From an uncultured Pelagibacteraceae bacterium (lineage in GTDB: Bacteria; Pseudomonadota; Alphaproteobacteria; Pelagibacterales; Pelagibacteraceae), in contig CABYCY010000006.1 in NCBI GenBank assembly GCA_902517615.1, forward strand, positions 20,567 through 84,566: a stretch of 64,000 nt of DNA. Direction: 5' to 3'. Both the position numbers and the translations under genes were made by a program. Below are positions 8,498-16,759 of this stretch, one piece after another. Each line of letters opens with the position of its first letter. The stretch's first letter is position 1. The notes under the pieces were generated by a model that was not told the origin of the DNA, ran no database searches, and was given only the letters and a program-made list of their open reading frames with translations.

Positions 8498-9109
8498 ATG
8501 ACCAATAATATTCAATTATACAAAAATGATCTACCAGATGATTTAAAATTAGGCAATAAAATTGCCATTGATGGTGAGTTTATGGGACTAAATGTAAGAC
8601 GTGACCCACTTTGCTTAATTCAGATCTCATCAGGTAATTCCGATGCACATATAGTTCAATTTGATAGAAATAATTATGAAGCTCCAAATTTAGTTAAAAT
8701 ATTAAATGATGAAAAAATAATTAAAATTTTCCATTATGGTAGAGCAGATATAGCTCACATTAAATATTATCTAAAAACAGAAACTAAAAATATACTCGAT
8801 ACTAAAATTGCGTCAAAACTTGCAAGATCTTACTCGGATAATCATTCTTTAAAAACTTTAATAAAAGAGTTTATAAATATCGATATAAGCAAACAATTTC
8901 AAAACTCTGATTTTGGAGGAAAATTAACTCCAGCACAGCTAAAATATTGTGCTAATGATGTTCTCTATCTTCATAAAATTCATGATGAATTGACAAAAAT
9001 ACTTGAAAGAGAAAACAGAATTCAACTGTATGAAAATTGTTTGAAATTTTTGAAAACAAGAGTTGATCTTGATTTAGCATTATTTAAAGATGATATTTGG
9101 TCACATTAA
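8498..9109 (+). CDS. rnd: Ribonuclease D-type 3'-5' exonuclease
   Basis: DEDD-family exoribonuclease probably acting in tRNA 3' maturation. The 203-residue protein contains only the catalytic domain: DGEFMGLNVRRDPLCLIQIS (Exo I, DxE), IFHYGRADI (Exo II) and YCANDVLYLHKIHDEL (Exo III with Y and D). It lacks the HRDC domains of E. coli RNase D, as is usual for the short alphaproteobacterial form. Its stop shares one base with the kdsD start (TAATG), placing it at the head of the kdsD-lptC-lptB run. Confidence 0.9.
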   Translation: MTNNIQLYKNDLPDDLKLGNKIAIDGEFMGLNVRRDPLCLIQISSGNSDAHIVQFDRNNYEAPNLVKILNDEKIIKIFHYGRADIAHIKYYLKTETKNILDTKIASKLARSYSDNHSLKTLIKEFINIDISKQFQNSDFGGKLTPAQLKYCANDVLYLHKIHDELTKILERENRIQLYENCLKFLKTRVDLDLALFKDDIWSH

Positions 9110-10077
9110 TGAATAAAAAAAAATTTATATCTGTCGCAAAAGATGTAATTGATCTTGAAATAAAAGCTCTCCAGAATTTAAAAAAAAATATAAATAAATC
9201 GTTTAATGAAGCGGTGTTTCAAATAGCAAATTGCCAATCAAAAGTAATATTATGTGGAGTGGGTAAAAGTGGACTTATTGCATCTAAAATTGCAGCTACA
9301 CTAGCTTCTGTAGGAACGCCCTCATTCAGTCTTTTAGCTAGTGAAGCATCTCATGGTGATCTTGGGATGATATCAAAAAAAGACATTTTGATATTAATTA
9401 GTAACTCAGGCGAAACAAGTGAATTAAAAAATATAATTCAATACGCAAAAAGAAATAAAATTTTATTGATTGGTATTGTCTCTAAAAAAGATTCTATTCT
9501 TTATAAAGCTTCCGATATTAAACTCCTTACTCCTAAAGTAAGCGAAGCAGGGGGAATAGTTCCAACAGCAAGCACCACAACTCAACTAGCTTTAGGTGAC
9601 TCTCTCGCTATTGCATCGATGAAATATAATAAATTTGGTAAAATGGATTTTAAAAAACTTCATCCTGCTGGAAGTTTGGGATCTCAACTTAAAACAGTTG
9701 AAGATATAATGATCACTGGAAATAAAATTCCTTTTGTCAATGAAAACTTAAAAATGCATAAAGCTTTAAAAATATTAAGTGAAAAAAAATTAGGGCTACT
9801 TATTGTTTTAAAAAATAAAAATAAAACTATTGGAGTAATTACTGATGGACAAATAAGAAGATTTGCTCAAAAAAATATAAATTTTCATTCACTTTCAGTG
9901 AAAAATATTATGACAAAAAAACCAGTCACTATTGATAAGGATGAATTGGCAGCAAAAGCGCTTTCTATAATGAATAATAAAAAAATTACATCTTTAATAG
10001 TTACTAAAAAAGATAAACCTCTTACAACAATTGGTGTTATTCATATCCATACAATCTTACAGTCAAATATTTCGTAA
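9109..10077 (+). CDS. kdsD: Arabinose-5-phosphate isomerase (KdsD/KpsF)
   Basis: Interconverts ribulose-5-phosphate and arabinose-5-phosphate, the first committed step towards KDO. The 322-residue product (start MNKKKFISVAK, in TAATG with rnd) has an N-terminal SIS domain with GVGKSGLIASKIA and ISNSGETSEL, then two CBS domains (about 205-260 and 270-322). The AGSLGSQL segment after the SIS domain is typical. In many proteobacteria kdsC and lptA follow; here lptC starts at the next base after the stop. Confidence 0.94.
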   Translation: MNKKKFISVAKDVIDLEIKALQNLKKNINKSFNEAVFQIANCQSKVILCGVGKSGLIASKIAATLASVGTPSFSLLASEASHGDLGMISKKDILILISNSGETSELKNIIQYAKRNKILLIGIVSKKDSILYKASDIKLLTPKVSEAGGIVPTASTTTQLALGDSLAIASMKYNKFGKMDFKKLHPAGSLGSQLKTVEDIMITGNKIPFVNENLKMHKALKILSEKKLGLLIVLKNKNKTIGVITDGQIRRFAQKNINFHSLSVKNIMTKKPVTIDKDELAAKALSIMNNKKITSLIVTKKDKPLTTIGVIHIHTILQSNIS

Positions 10078-10650
10078 ATGTATTCAAAAAAATTTGTAAA
10101 ATTTTTTTTTATTTTTTTGATAATTTTTATGACGATATATTTTACTTATTCAAAATATTTTCAAAAAAATAAAAACTCAATAGTTGAAGAGGTAAAAGAG
10201 GATACAATTTACAATTCAAATATTATAAAAGATGTTAAATACACTACAAAAGACTCAGATGGAAATGAATATCTAATTAAAGCTTTAGAGGGAGAGATAG
10301 ATTTTTCTAATCCAAATATAATATATCTAACAACTGTATATGCTTTAATTAAATTAAATAATTCAGAGGAAGTAACTATTTTTTCTGATTATGGGAAATA
10401 TAATTCTGAAAATTATGATACTATTTTTTCAAAAAATGTAATAATTAATTACTTGGATAACAAAATTACTGGAGAATACCTTGATTTTTCCTTAAAAAAA
10501 AATTCAATGTTAATTTCAAGAAATGTTATCTATAGCAACACAGATAATACATTAAAAGCTGATGTAATGGAGATGGATATAAAGACTAAAGATACTAAAA
10601 TATTTATGTATGAAAATGAAAAAAAGGTAAATATAAAAAGTAAAAATTAA
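10078..10650 (+). CDS. lptC: LptC-like LPS export bitopic protein
   Basis: LptC links the LptB2FG ABC transporter to the periplasmic LptA bridge. The 190-residue protein has a single N-terminal membrane helix (about 7-25, strongly aromatic) and a periplasmic beta-rich domain (about 50-180) that looks like the LptC/OstA jellyroll, for example DSDGNEYLIKALEGEI and DYGKYNSENYDTIFSKNV. Sequence conservation in this family is low, so the call leans on position between kdsD and lptB. It abuts both neighbours with no gap. No separate lptA lies in the cluster. Confidence 0.78.
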   Translation: MYSKKFVKFFFIFLIIFMTIYFTYSKYFQKNKNSIVEEVKEDTIYNSNIIKDVKYTTKDSDGNEYLIKALEGEIDFSNPNIIYLTTVYALIKLNNSEEVTIFSDYGKYNSENYDTIFSKNVIINYLDNKITGEYLDFSLKKNSMLISRNVIYSNTDNTLKADVMEMDIKTKDTKIFMYENEKKVNIKSKN

Positions 10651-11427
10651 ATGGCAATAATAAAAAAATTTAGAATAAAATCTTTTAAAAACCTAAATTC
10701 TATAATTGAGTTTAACAATATTTCTCTATCTTATGGAAATAGATTAATTTTAGATAATTTAAATTTTAAAATTAATGAAGGACAAATTTTTGGAATGTTA
10801 GGGCCCAATGGTGTAGGGAAATCAACAATATTTAACCTGATTACAGGATTAATTAATCCAAATAGTGGAAAAATAAAAATAATAGGACAAGATGTAACTA
10901 ATTATCCAATTTATTTAAGGACAAAAAAATTTAAAGTAGGATATGTCCCACAATATGGAGGATTTTTTAATGATCTAACACTTAATGATAACTTAAAAGC
11001 AATAAGTGAAATTGTAATTGAAAATAAAAATTATAGGTCTGATAGGATAAATTATTTAATTTCTAAATTTGAATTAGATAACTTAAAAGATATTAAAGCA
11101 AAATTCTTATCAGGTGGACAAAAAAAAAAATTAGTCATCGCGTTATCTTTATTAAGTGAACCAAAGGTTCTCCTATTAGATGAATGTTTTGCAGCTTTGG
11201 ATGTTTTAACAATTAAAATGTTACAAGAAATAATAGTTAATTTACAAAGTGAAAATAAAATCACCATCTGTATTTGTGATCATCAAGCAAGGGACCTCTT
11301 GGCTTGTGTAGATGTGGCAATGATTTTAAGTAATGGAAAAATTATCGCACAAGACACACCATCTAACTTGGTTAACAACATAAATGCAAAAAATGCCTAT
11401 TTCGGTGATAACTTCAAGTTCAATTAA
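10651..11427 (+). CDS. lptB: LPS export ABC transporter ATP-binding protein
   Basis: ATPase that powers LPS extraction from the inner membrane with LptF and LptG. The 258-residue protein has Walker A GPNGVGKST (51-59), Q-loop VPQYGG, signature LSGGQKKK and Walker B VLLLDECFAALD. The usual LptB segment DEPFAGVDP is changed to DECFAALDV, and the signature differs from the common LSGGERRR, so it is a divergent LptB. An N-terminal extension of about 20 basic residues precedes the ABC domain. It starts at the first base after the lptC stop. Confidence 0.85.
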   Translation: MAIIKKFRIKSFKNLNSIIEFNNISLSYGNRLILDNLNFKINEGQIFGMLGPNGVGKSTIFNLITGLINPNSGKIKIIGQDVTNYPIYLRTKKFKVGYVPQYGGFFNDLTLNDNLKAISEIVIENKNYRSDRINYLISKFELDNLKDIKAKFLSGGQKKKLVIALSLLSEPKVLLLDECFAALDVLTIKMLQEIIVNLQSENKITICICDHQARDLLACVDVAMILSNGKIIAQDTPSNLVNNINAKNAYFGDNFKFN

Positions 11428-11433
11428 TTTTAG

Positions 11434-12753
11434 ATGCCAAACTCTGTAAAAATTACAAGTAAAATTGATAATTTTAAAAAAACTATAAGAGTAAGTGGAG
11501 ATAAAAGTATTAGTATTAGATGGGTTTTATTTTCATCTTTAGCAAATGGTATTTCAAAAGCAAAAAATTTATTAATTTCAGAAGACGTATTAGCAACGAT
11601 CCAAGCAATTAAAAAACTTGGTATTAAGTCAAATTTTAAAAATAATCAATTTACTATTTATGGCAAAGGTATTGAAGGTTACAAATATAAAAAAAATCTA
11701 ACAATAAATGCAGAAAATTCTGGGACATTGGGAAGACTTTTACTTGGTCTCGTAATTAATTCTAATAATAAAATTAAATTAATTGGTGACAAAAGTTTAT
11801 CAAAAAGAGATTTTAAAAGAATTTCTGATCCATTAACAAAATTTGGTGCAAAATTTAAATTAAAAAATAAAAAAAATTTGCCACTTACAATAAAAGGTAC
11901 TTCAAATTTGACACCAATAAAATATTTAGAAAACAGGGGTTCTGCACAATGCAAAAGTTCTGTAATATTTGCAGCTATGAGAACAAATGGCACAACACAA
12001 ATTAAAGCCAAAAAATCTCGAAACCATACAGAGCTATTATGCAAATATTTAAAACTTCCAATAATTGTCAAAAGCAAAAAAAATTATGATGAAATTAATG
12101 TTAAAAAAGTAAAATTAATAAAACCACTGAATTATAATATTCCTTCAGATATTAGCTCTAGTGCATTTTTTATTGTTTTGACTGCACTCTCAAGTCGGTC
12201 AGAGTTAATAATCAAAAATGTCAATATTAATCCTTCAAGAACAGGCATAATTACTATTTTAAAAAAAATGGGAGTTAAAATAATGATGAATAATATCAGA
12301 ACCTACAAAGGTGAAAAAATATCTGATATAAAAGTTAAAAGCTCTAAAATTATTAAATCAATTAATTGTCCACCTAAACTAAATAGTGGTGCTATAGATG
12401 AATTTCTAATTATTTTTTTAGTAGCAGCTAAAGCAAATGGTATTTCTAAATTTACAAAATTATCTGAATTAAATCAAAAAGAAAGCCCAAGGCTTAAATG
12501 GGGTGAGTATATATTGAATCAAATGGGTATAAAAACAATTAGCACTAATGACTCAATTAAAATTTTTGGCAATCCTAAATTGAAAGTTGAGAAAAAAATA
12601 ATTATTAAAAATTATTTGAAAGATCATAGGGTATTTATGACAAGTGTTATAGCAGCGCTATCTTTTGGTGGTGAATGGAAAGTACATGATAAAGACTCAA
12701 TTAAAACATCGTTTCCAAGTTTTTTAAAAATTGTTAATGAACTTAAAAATTAA
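11434..12753 (+). CDS. aroA: 3-phosphoshikimate 1-carboxyvinyltransferase (EPSP synthase)
   Basis: Joins shikimate-3-phosphate and PEP in the shikimate pathway. The 439-residue protein shows GDKSISIRW (substrate lysine), ENSGTLGRLL (the NAGT region), SRNHTELL, KESPRLKWGE and DHRVFMTSVIAAL, all family positions though with several substitutions (for example I for H in GDKSISHR). Lys/Asn/Ile content is high. It lies 6 bp after lptB and 3 bp before cmk, keeping the aroA-cmk-rpsA order seen in many proteobacteria. Confidence 0.94.
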   Translation: MPNSVKITSKIDNFKKTIRVSGDKSISIRWVLFSSLANGISKAKNLLISEDVLATIQAIKKLGIKSNFKNNQFTIYGKGIEGYKYKKNLTINAENSGTLGRLLLGLVINSNNKIKLIGDKSLSKRDFKRISDPLTKFGAKFKLKNKKNLPLTIKGTSNLTPIKYLENRGSAQCKSSVIFAAMRTNGTTQIKAKKSRNHTELLCKYLKLPIIVKSKKNYDEINVKKVKLIKPLNYNIPSDISSSAFFIVLTALSSRSELIIKNVNINPSRTGIITILKKMGVKIMMNNIRTYKGEKISDIKVKSSKIIKSINCPPKLNSGAIDEFLIIFLVAAKANGISKFTKLSELNQKESPRLKWGEYILNQMGIKTISTNDSIKIFGNPKLKVEKKIIIKNYLKDHRVFMTSVIAALSFGGEWKVHDKDSIKTSFPSFLKIVNELKN

Positions 12754-12756
12754 ATA

Positions 12757-13416
12757 ATGAAAAAACAAAATAAAAAATTTTTTAAAGTTGCAATTGACTC
12801 ACCAGCAGCTTCTGGCGCAGGTACTTTGGCCAAAGCTTTATCTAAACATTATAATTTAGCATATTTAGATACTGGTAAAGCTTATCGTTTAGTAGCTATG
12901 TATAAATTAAATAATCCAAAAAAATTTAACTTAAAATTTATTAAAAAAAAAATCAAAAATCTTAAAATAAAAGACTTAAATCACAAATTATTACTATCTG
13001 ATGAAGTTGGAACAGAAGCATCTATAATTGCTAAAAATAAAAGAATAAGAAGTCTTATTCATTCATTTCAGATAAATTTTGCCTACAATCCTCCAAAAAA
13101 ATACCATGGATCAGTTCTTGATGGGCGTGATATCACTTATAAAATTGTTCCGGACGCAGATTTCAAGTTTTTTATCACAGCCAACGTTAAAACAAGAGCA
13201 ATGAGAAGATATAAAGAACTAAAAGAGTTAAAAAAGTCTGTAACTTACAACGAAGTATTAAAAACCATCAAAAATAGGGATAAAAATGACTATAATCGAA
13301 AGATTTCTCCATTAAAGAAAACCAAAGATTCTATGTTGATTAACACGACAAATTTATCTAAAAGAGCGTGTTTTTTAAAAATAAAAAAAATTATAGACAG
13401 GAAAATTAATATTTAA
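12757..13416 (+). CDS. cmk: Cytidylate kinase with altered P-loop
   Basis: Phosphorylates CMP/dCMP. Family features are clear: LDTGKAYR, LDGRDITYKIVPDADFKFF, RAMRRYKEL and RDKNDYNRKISPL, with 219 residues as usual. The P-loop reads DSPAASGAGT (14-23) where the family has DGPAASGKGT: Ala21 stands at the Walker A lysine and Ser15 at the first glycine. Everything else needed for CMP binding and the LID arginines is present, so the gene looks maintained. Placement between aroA and rpsA is the classical one; its stop overlaps the rpsA start by one base. Confidence 0.92.
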   Translation: MKKQNKKFFKVAIDSPAASGAGTLAKALSKHYNLAYLDTGKAYRLVAMYKLNNPKKFNLKFIKKKIKNLKIKDLNHKLLLSDEVGTEASIIAKNKRIRSLIHSFQINFAYNPPKKYHGSVLDGRDITYKIVPDADFKFFITANVKTRAMRRYKELKELKKSVTYNEVLKTIKNRDKNDYNRKISPLKKTKDSMLINTTNLSKRACFLKIKKIIDRKINI

Positions 13417-15143
13417 TGGAAATTTATAAAGATTTATCAAATCCAAGCTCCCAAGAATTCGAAAAATTACTCAACAGCCAACTTTCAAAAATACAGATAG
13501 AAGAGGGTAAAATAATTGAAGGTAAAATTAATAAGATTACCGAAAAATTTGTATTTCTTTTCGTAGAAGGTCTTAAATCAGAACCTGTTTTAGACATAAA
13601 CGAATTAAAGAGTATGGGACTTTCTGAAAAGATTAAAATTGGAGAAACTATACCTGTACTTTTAGAAAAAATTGAAGATAAAAACGGAGAAGTTCTTGTT
13701 TCGGCTAGTAAAGCGCAAAAAATTAAAGGATGGGATAAATTAGTTGAGGCTTATGAAAAAAATGAACCGATTATGGGTAAAATAACATCCAAATGTAAAG
13801 GCGGATGCATAGTAGAACACATCGAAACTGGATCATTAATGTTTTTACCTGGATCTCAAATAAGCGATAAACCTTTAAAAGATATAAGTCATTTAATGAA
13901 TGAACCTCAAAAATTTGCACTTATCAAGTTAGATAAAATAAGAGGTAATGCCTGTGTATCTAGAAGAGAAATTATTTCTTCGTTCAAAAAAGAAGATAAA
14001 GCCAAAATAATTGAAAAGTATAAAGTTGGAGATATTATTAAAGGGGCCGAAGTAAAAGGTTATAGTTCTTTTGGTTGTTTCTTCAATGTAAACGGTGAAT
14101 TAGACGTTTTAGTTCACTTACAAGAAATTTCATATTCAAGAGTTAATCACCCAGATGAAGTTTTTAATATTGGCGAAAAACATGACCTAAAAGTTATAAG
14201 TGTAGATAAAGAAAAATTACAAGTTGGATGCTCAGTAAAACAATTATCACCAGATCCTTTTGAACATATAGAAAATTACGAATTAAATAAAATTTATAAA
14301 GTTAAAGTTGTTAAATTAATGGACTTTGGAGCCTTTTGTGAACTAGAGCCAGGCTTAACTACTCTTTTACATTCTAGCGAACTTAGTTGGACGAAAAAAA
14401 ATGTGTTTGCTAAAAAAATGTTTAAAGTTGGTGATGAAATAGATTGTGTAATAACAGAAATTGATAAAGATAAAAGAAGAGTAGCTATTTCTCATAGATT
14501 AACGCAAGAGAATCCTTTTGAAATATTTGAGAAAAAATATCCAATTGATAGTATTATTGAAGGTGAAGTGGCTAACAAAAATGAATATTCATTGTTTGTA
14601 AAAGTTCCAGACTTAGACATAGATACATTTCTTCATTGCAATGATTTAACTTATTTAAATAATGGTGAAGAGGAGTTGTCGAAATATAAAAAAGGAGATA
14701 AAATTAAAGTTAAAGTTTTAGAGATTAAAACTTCTGAGCAAAAGATTAGAGTTGGTTTGAGACAAACTCAACCTGATCCTTTTGATTGGTTTAAAGATAA
14801 AAATAAAAATCAAACAATTACAGTAAAGGTGATTTCTACTGATAATAAAGGTTTAATAGTTAGACCTGAAGGCTGCGAAATGGACTTTCAAATAAAAAAA
14901 TCTGCAATTGCAATTAATGCAGCTGATGCAAGACCTAGCAGGTGGACTGGTGGTGAGAAATTAGACTGCGCAATAGCTGAGGTTGATTTTAATAAAAGAA
15001 AAGTAACATTAAGTATTAAACTTTTAGAGGAAATAGAGAAAAAAGAAGCTCTTGAAAAATACGGATCTGAAGGTTCTGGGAAAAATTTACCTTTTTCTTC
15101 ATTATCTGAAGATCTTAAGAAAAAAGAAGAAGAAAAAGAATAA
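13416..15143 (+). CDS. rpsA: 30S ribosomal protein S1
   Basis: Binds mRNA on the small subunit and helps initiation on weakly structured or Shine-Dalgarno-poor messages. The 575 residues hold six S1/OB-fold repeats (about 27-95, 113-175, 195-265, 280-350, 370-440, 455-525), for example GDIIKGAEVKGYSSFGCFFN and YKVKVVKLMDFGAFCELEPG. The C-terminal end is Lys/Glu-rich. The ATG overlaps the cmk stop by one base. Many genes in this window have poor Shine-Dalgarno sequences, which fits reliance on S1. Confidence 0.97.
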   Translation: MEIYKDLSNPSSQEFEKLLNSQLSKIQIEEGKIIEGKINKITEKFVFLFVEGLKSEPVLDINELKSMGLSEKIKIGETIPVLLEKIEDKNGEVLVSASKAQKIKGWDKLVEAYEKNEPIMGKITSKCKGGCIVEHIETGSLMFLPGSQISDKPLKDISHLMNEPQKFALIKLDKIRGNACVSRREIISSFKKEDKAKIIEKYKVGDIIKGAEVKGYSSFGCFFNVNGELDVLVHLQEISYSRVNHPDEVFNIGEKHDLKVISVDKEKLQVGCSVKQLSPDPFEHIENYELNKIYKVKVVKLMDFGAFCELEPGLTTLLHSSELSWTKKNVFAKKMFKVGDEIDCVITEIDKDKRRVAISHRLTQENPFEIFEKKYPIDSIIEGEVANKNEYSLFVKVPDLDIDTFLHCNDLTYLNNGEEELSKYKKGDKIKVKVLEIKTSEQKIRVGLRQTQPDPFDWFKDKNKNQTITVKVISTDNKGLIVRPEGCEMDFQIKKSAIAINAADARPSRWTGGEKLDCAIAEVDFNKRKVTLSIKLLEEIEKKEALEKYGSEGSGKNLPFSSLSEDLKKKEEEKE

Positions 15144-15157
15144 TTAAAGAAATTAAA

Positions 15158-15448
15158 TTGGCTATTGTAAAATCAAAGCTTCTAAAACAATTATCAAGTA
15201 ACTACCCAAATTTTTTAAAAAAAGATTTAGAAAAATTCACAAATATAATTCTTAACGAAATTAAAAAGGCTCTTAAAAGAGGAGACAGAGTAGAATTAAG
15301 AGGATTTGGTGTTTTCTATGCAAATAACCAAAAAGCTAGAATATCAAGAAATCCTAAAACAGGGGAAAAAGTAAATACCCCTGAAAAAAAAACTATTCAC
15401 TTTAAAATGTCTAAAGACTTGTTTAAAAAATTAAATAATGAAGAATAA
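15158..15448 (+). CDS. ihfB: Integration host factor subunit beta / HU-family DNA-binding protein
   Basis: DNA-bending protein of the HU/IHF family, 96 residues. The arm region NPKTGEKVNTPEKKTIHFK and the signature GFGVFYANNQKARISRNPKT are present. Position after rpsA is the conserved site of ihfB. The start is a TTG at 15158 (reading MAIVKSKLLKQL); no in-frame ATG precedes the conserved first helix. The next gene, pyrF, starts inside it, overlapping by 11 bp. Confidence 0.93.
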   Translation: MAIVKSKLLKQLSSNYPNFLKKDLEKFTNIILNEIKKALKRGDRVELRGFGVFYANNQKARISRNPKTGEKVNTPEKKTIHFKMSKDLFKKLNNEE

Positions 15449-16127
15449 AAGAATTTTTATTGCATGCGATACTTCAGATCATAAAAAAGCGAAAAATATA
15501 ATTTCTAAAATTAAAACTAACAAACTTAAAATCATACCAAAATTTGGTTTACAATTTTTTTATTCTAAAAATGGAAGAAAATTTTTAGAAAATTTCAAAA
15601 ACGATTTTTGGTTAGATTTAAAAATTAATGATATTCCACAAACTGCAATTTCAGCAATCAATAGTTTAAAAGATTTAAAAAAATGCAGATTTATAACTGT
15701 TCATGCAAATGGTGGTCTCGATATGCTTAAGGCCATTAAGAAAGAAACAAAAAAAATTAACAAAAATTTAAAAGTGTTAGTAGTGACTGTATTGACAAGT
15801 TTAAATAATAACTCTCTAAAAGAAATTGGTTATAACAAAAAAGTTAAACAAATAGTTTTAAAACAAGCTGATCTGATAAAAAAATCAGGTTGTGATGGAA
15901 TAGTTTGCTCTGCGCAAGAAGCTAAGATAGTTAGAAAAAAATATAAAAACTTATTTATTGTTACTCCTGGAATAAGATTACCTGGCGATAGTTCAAATGA
16001 TCAATCAAGGGTAATGTCTCCTAATGATGCTTTTAAAAATAATGTTTCAGGAATTGTAATGGGTAGATCTCTAATTAAAGGAAATATAAAAAAAAATATT
16101 CAAAAATTAATCGATCATTTAAATTAA
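15438..16127 (+). CDS. pyrF: Orotidine 5'-phosphate decarboxylase
   Basis: Converts OMP to UMP. The 229-residue TIM-barrel protein has the catalytic DLKINDIPQT (usual DLKFHDIPNT, with the D-K-x-x-D residues kept), VTVLTS, VCSAQEA and the phosphate-binding TPGIR and GRSLIK segments. It overlaps ihfB by 11 bp and trpF by 1 bp, so it is part of a tightly coupled ihfB-pyrF-trpF-trpB-trpA chain. No unusual missing residues were noted except the H-to-N change. Confidence 0.94.
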   Translation: MKNKRIFIACDTSDHKKAKNIISKIKTNKLKIIPKFGLQFFYSKNGRKFLENFKNDFWLDLKINDIPQTAISAINSLKDLKKCRFITVHANGGLDMLKAIKKETKKINKNLKVLVVTVLTSLNNNSLKEIGYNKKVKQIVLKQADLIKKSGCDGIVCSAQEAKIVRKKYKNLFIVTPGIRLPGDSSNDQSRVMSPNDAFKNNVSGIVMGRSLIKGNIKKNIQKLIDHLN

Positions 16128-16750
16128 TGATTAAGGGTGTAAAAATTTGTGGAGTATCAGATTCTAAAACATTAAATTTTATCTTAAACCATACTTATCC
16201 ACCAAACTTTATTGGATTTATTTGTAATTATCCAAAAAGCTCAAGATATATTGAGTTTGATAAATTAAAAAAATTAACAAATGTAAATAAAAATAAAAGT
16301 TTGTTTGTTGCAGTATTGGTAAAACCTGATCATAATATTTTAGAAAAAATTAAAGATCTTCCATTTGATTATTATCAAATATATGACTGCACACCTAAAG
16401 AAATAAAAAAAATTAAACAAAAGTATAATAAAAAAATTATTCCAGTTCTTACAATATCTAATCAAAATGATATCAATAAATATAAAGATTTCGAAAAAAT
16501 TGCAGATATTCTTTTATTTGATAGCAAAGGTTATGAGCAGTCGGAATCTTTTAATCATGAATATTTAAATAATGTTAATTCCTTAAAACCAATTATGATT
16601 GCTGGTGATATTAAAACTAGTGATTTAGATAATTATAAGAATAAACCTTTTTTAATAGATGTCAGTGGCAATTTAGAGTCTGAAAAAGGCGTTAAAAATA
16701 TAAATAAAATTGATAAGTTTTTAAATACAGTCCATAATATAAATTCTTAA
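16127..16750 (+). CDS. trpF: Phosphoribosylanthranilate isomerase, divergent
   Basis: Third step of the tryptophan branch after anthranilate. The 207-residue protein keeps the catalytic cysteine in VKICGVSD (about residue 8) and the acid in LLFDSKG, but other conserved segments are changed: QIYDC for QLHG, IAGDIKTSDL for LAGGLxxxNV, and DVSGNLESEKGVKN for DVSSGVExxPGxKD. Placement directly before trpB-trpA supports the assignment. It overlaps pyrF by one base. Activity on PRA is likely but not certain, given the number of altered motifs. Confidence 0.85.
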   Translation: MIKGVKICGVSDSKTLNFILNHTYPPNFIGFICNYPKSSRYIEFDKLKKLTNVNKNKSLFVAVLVKPDHNILEKIKDLPFDYYQIYDCTPKEIKKIKQKYNKKIIPVLTISNQNDINKYKDFEKIADILLFDSKGYEQSESFNHEYLNNVNSLKPIMIAGDIKTSDLDNYKNKPFLIDVSGNLESEKGVKNINKIDKFLNTVHNINS

Positions 16751-16759
16751 AAATTATCT

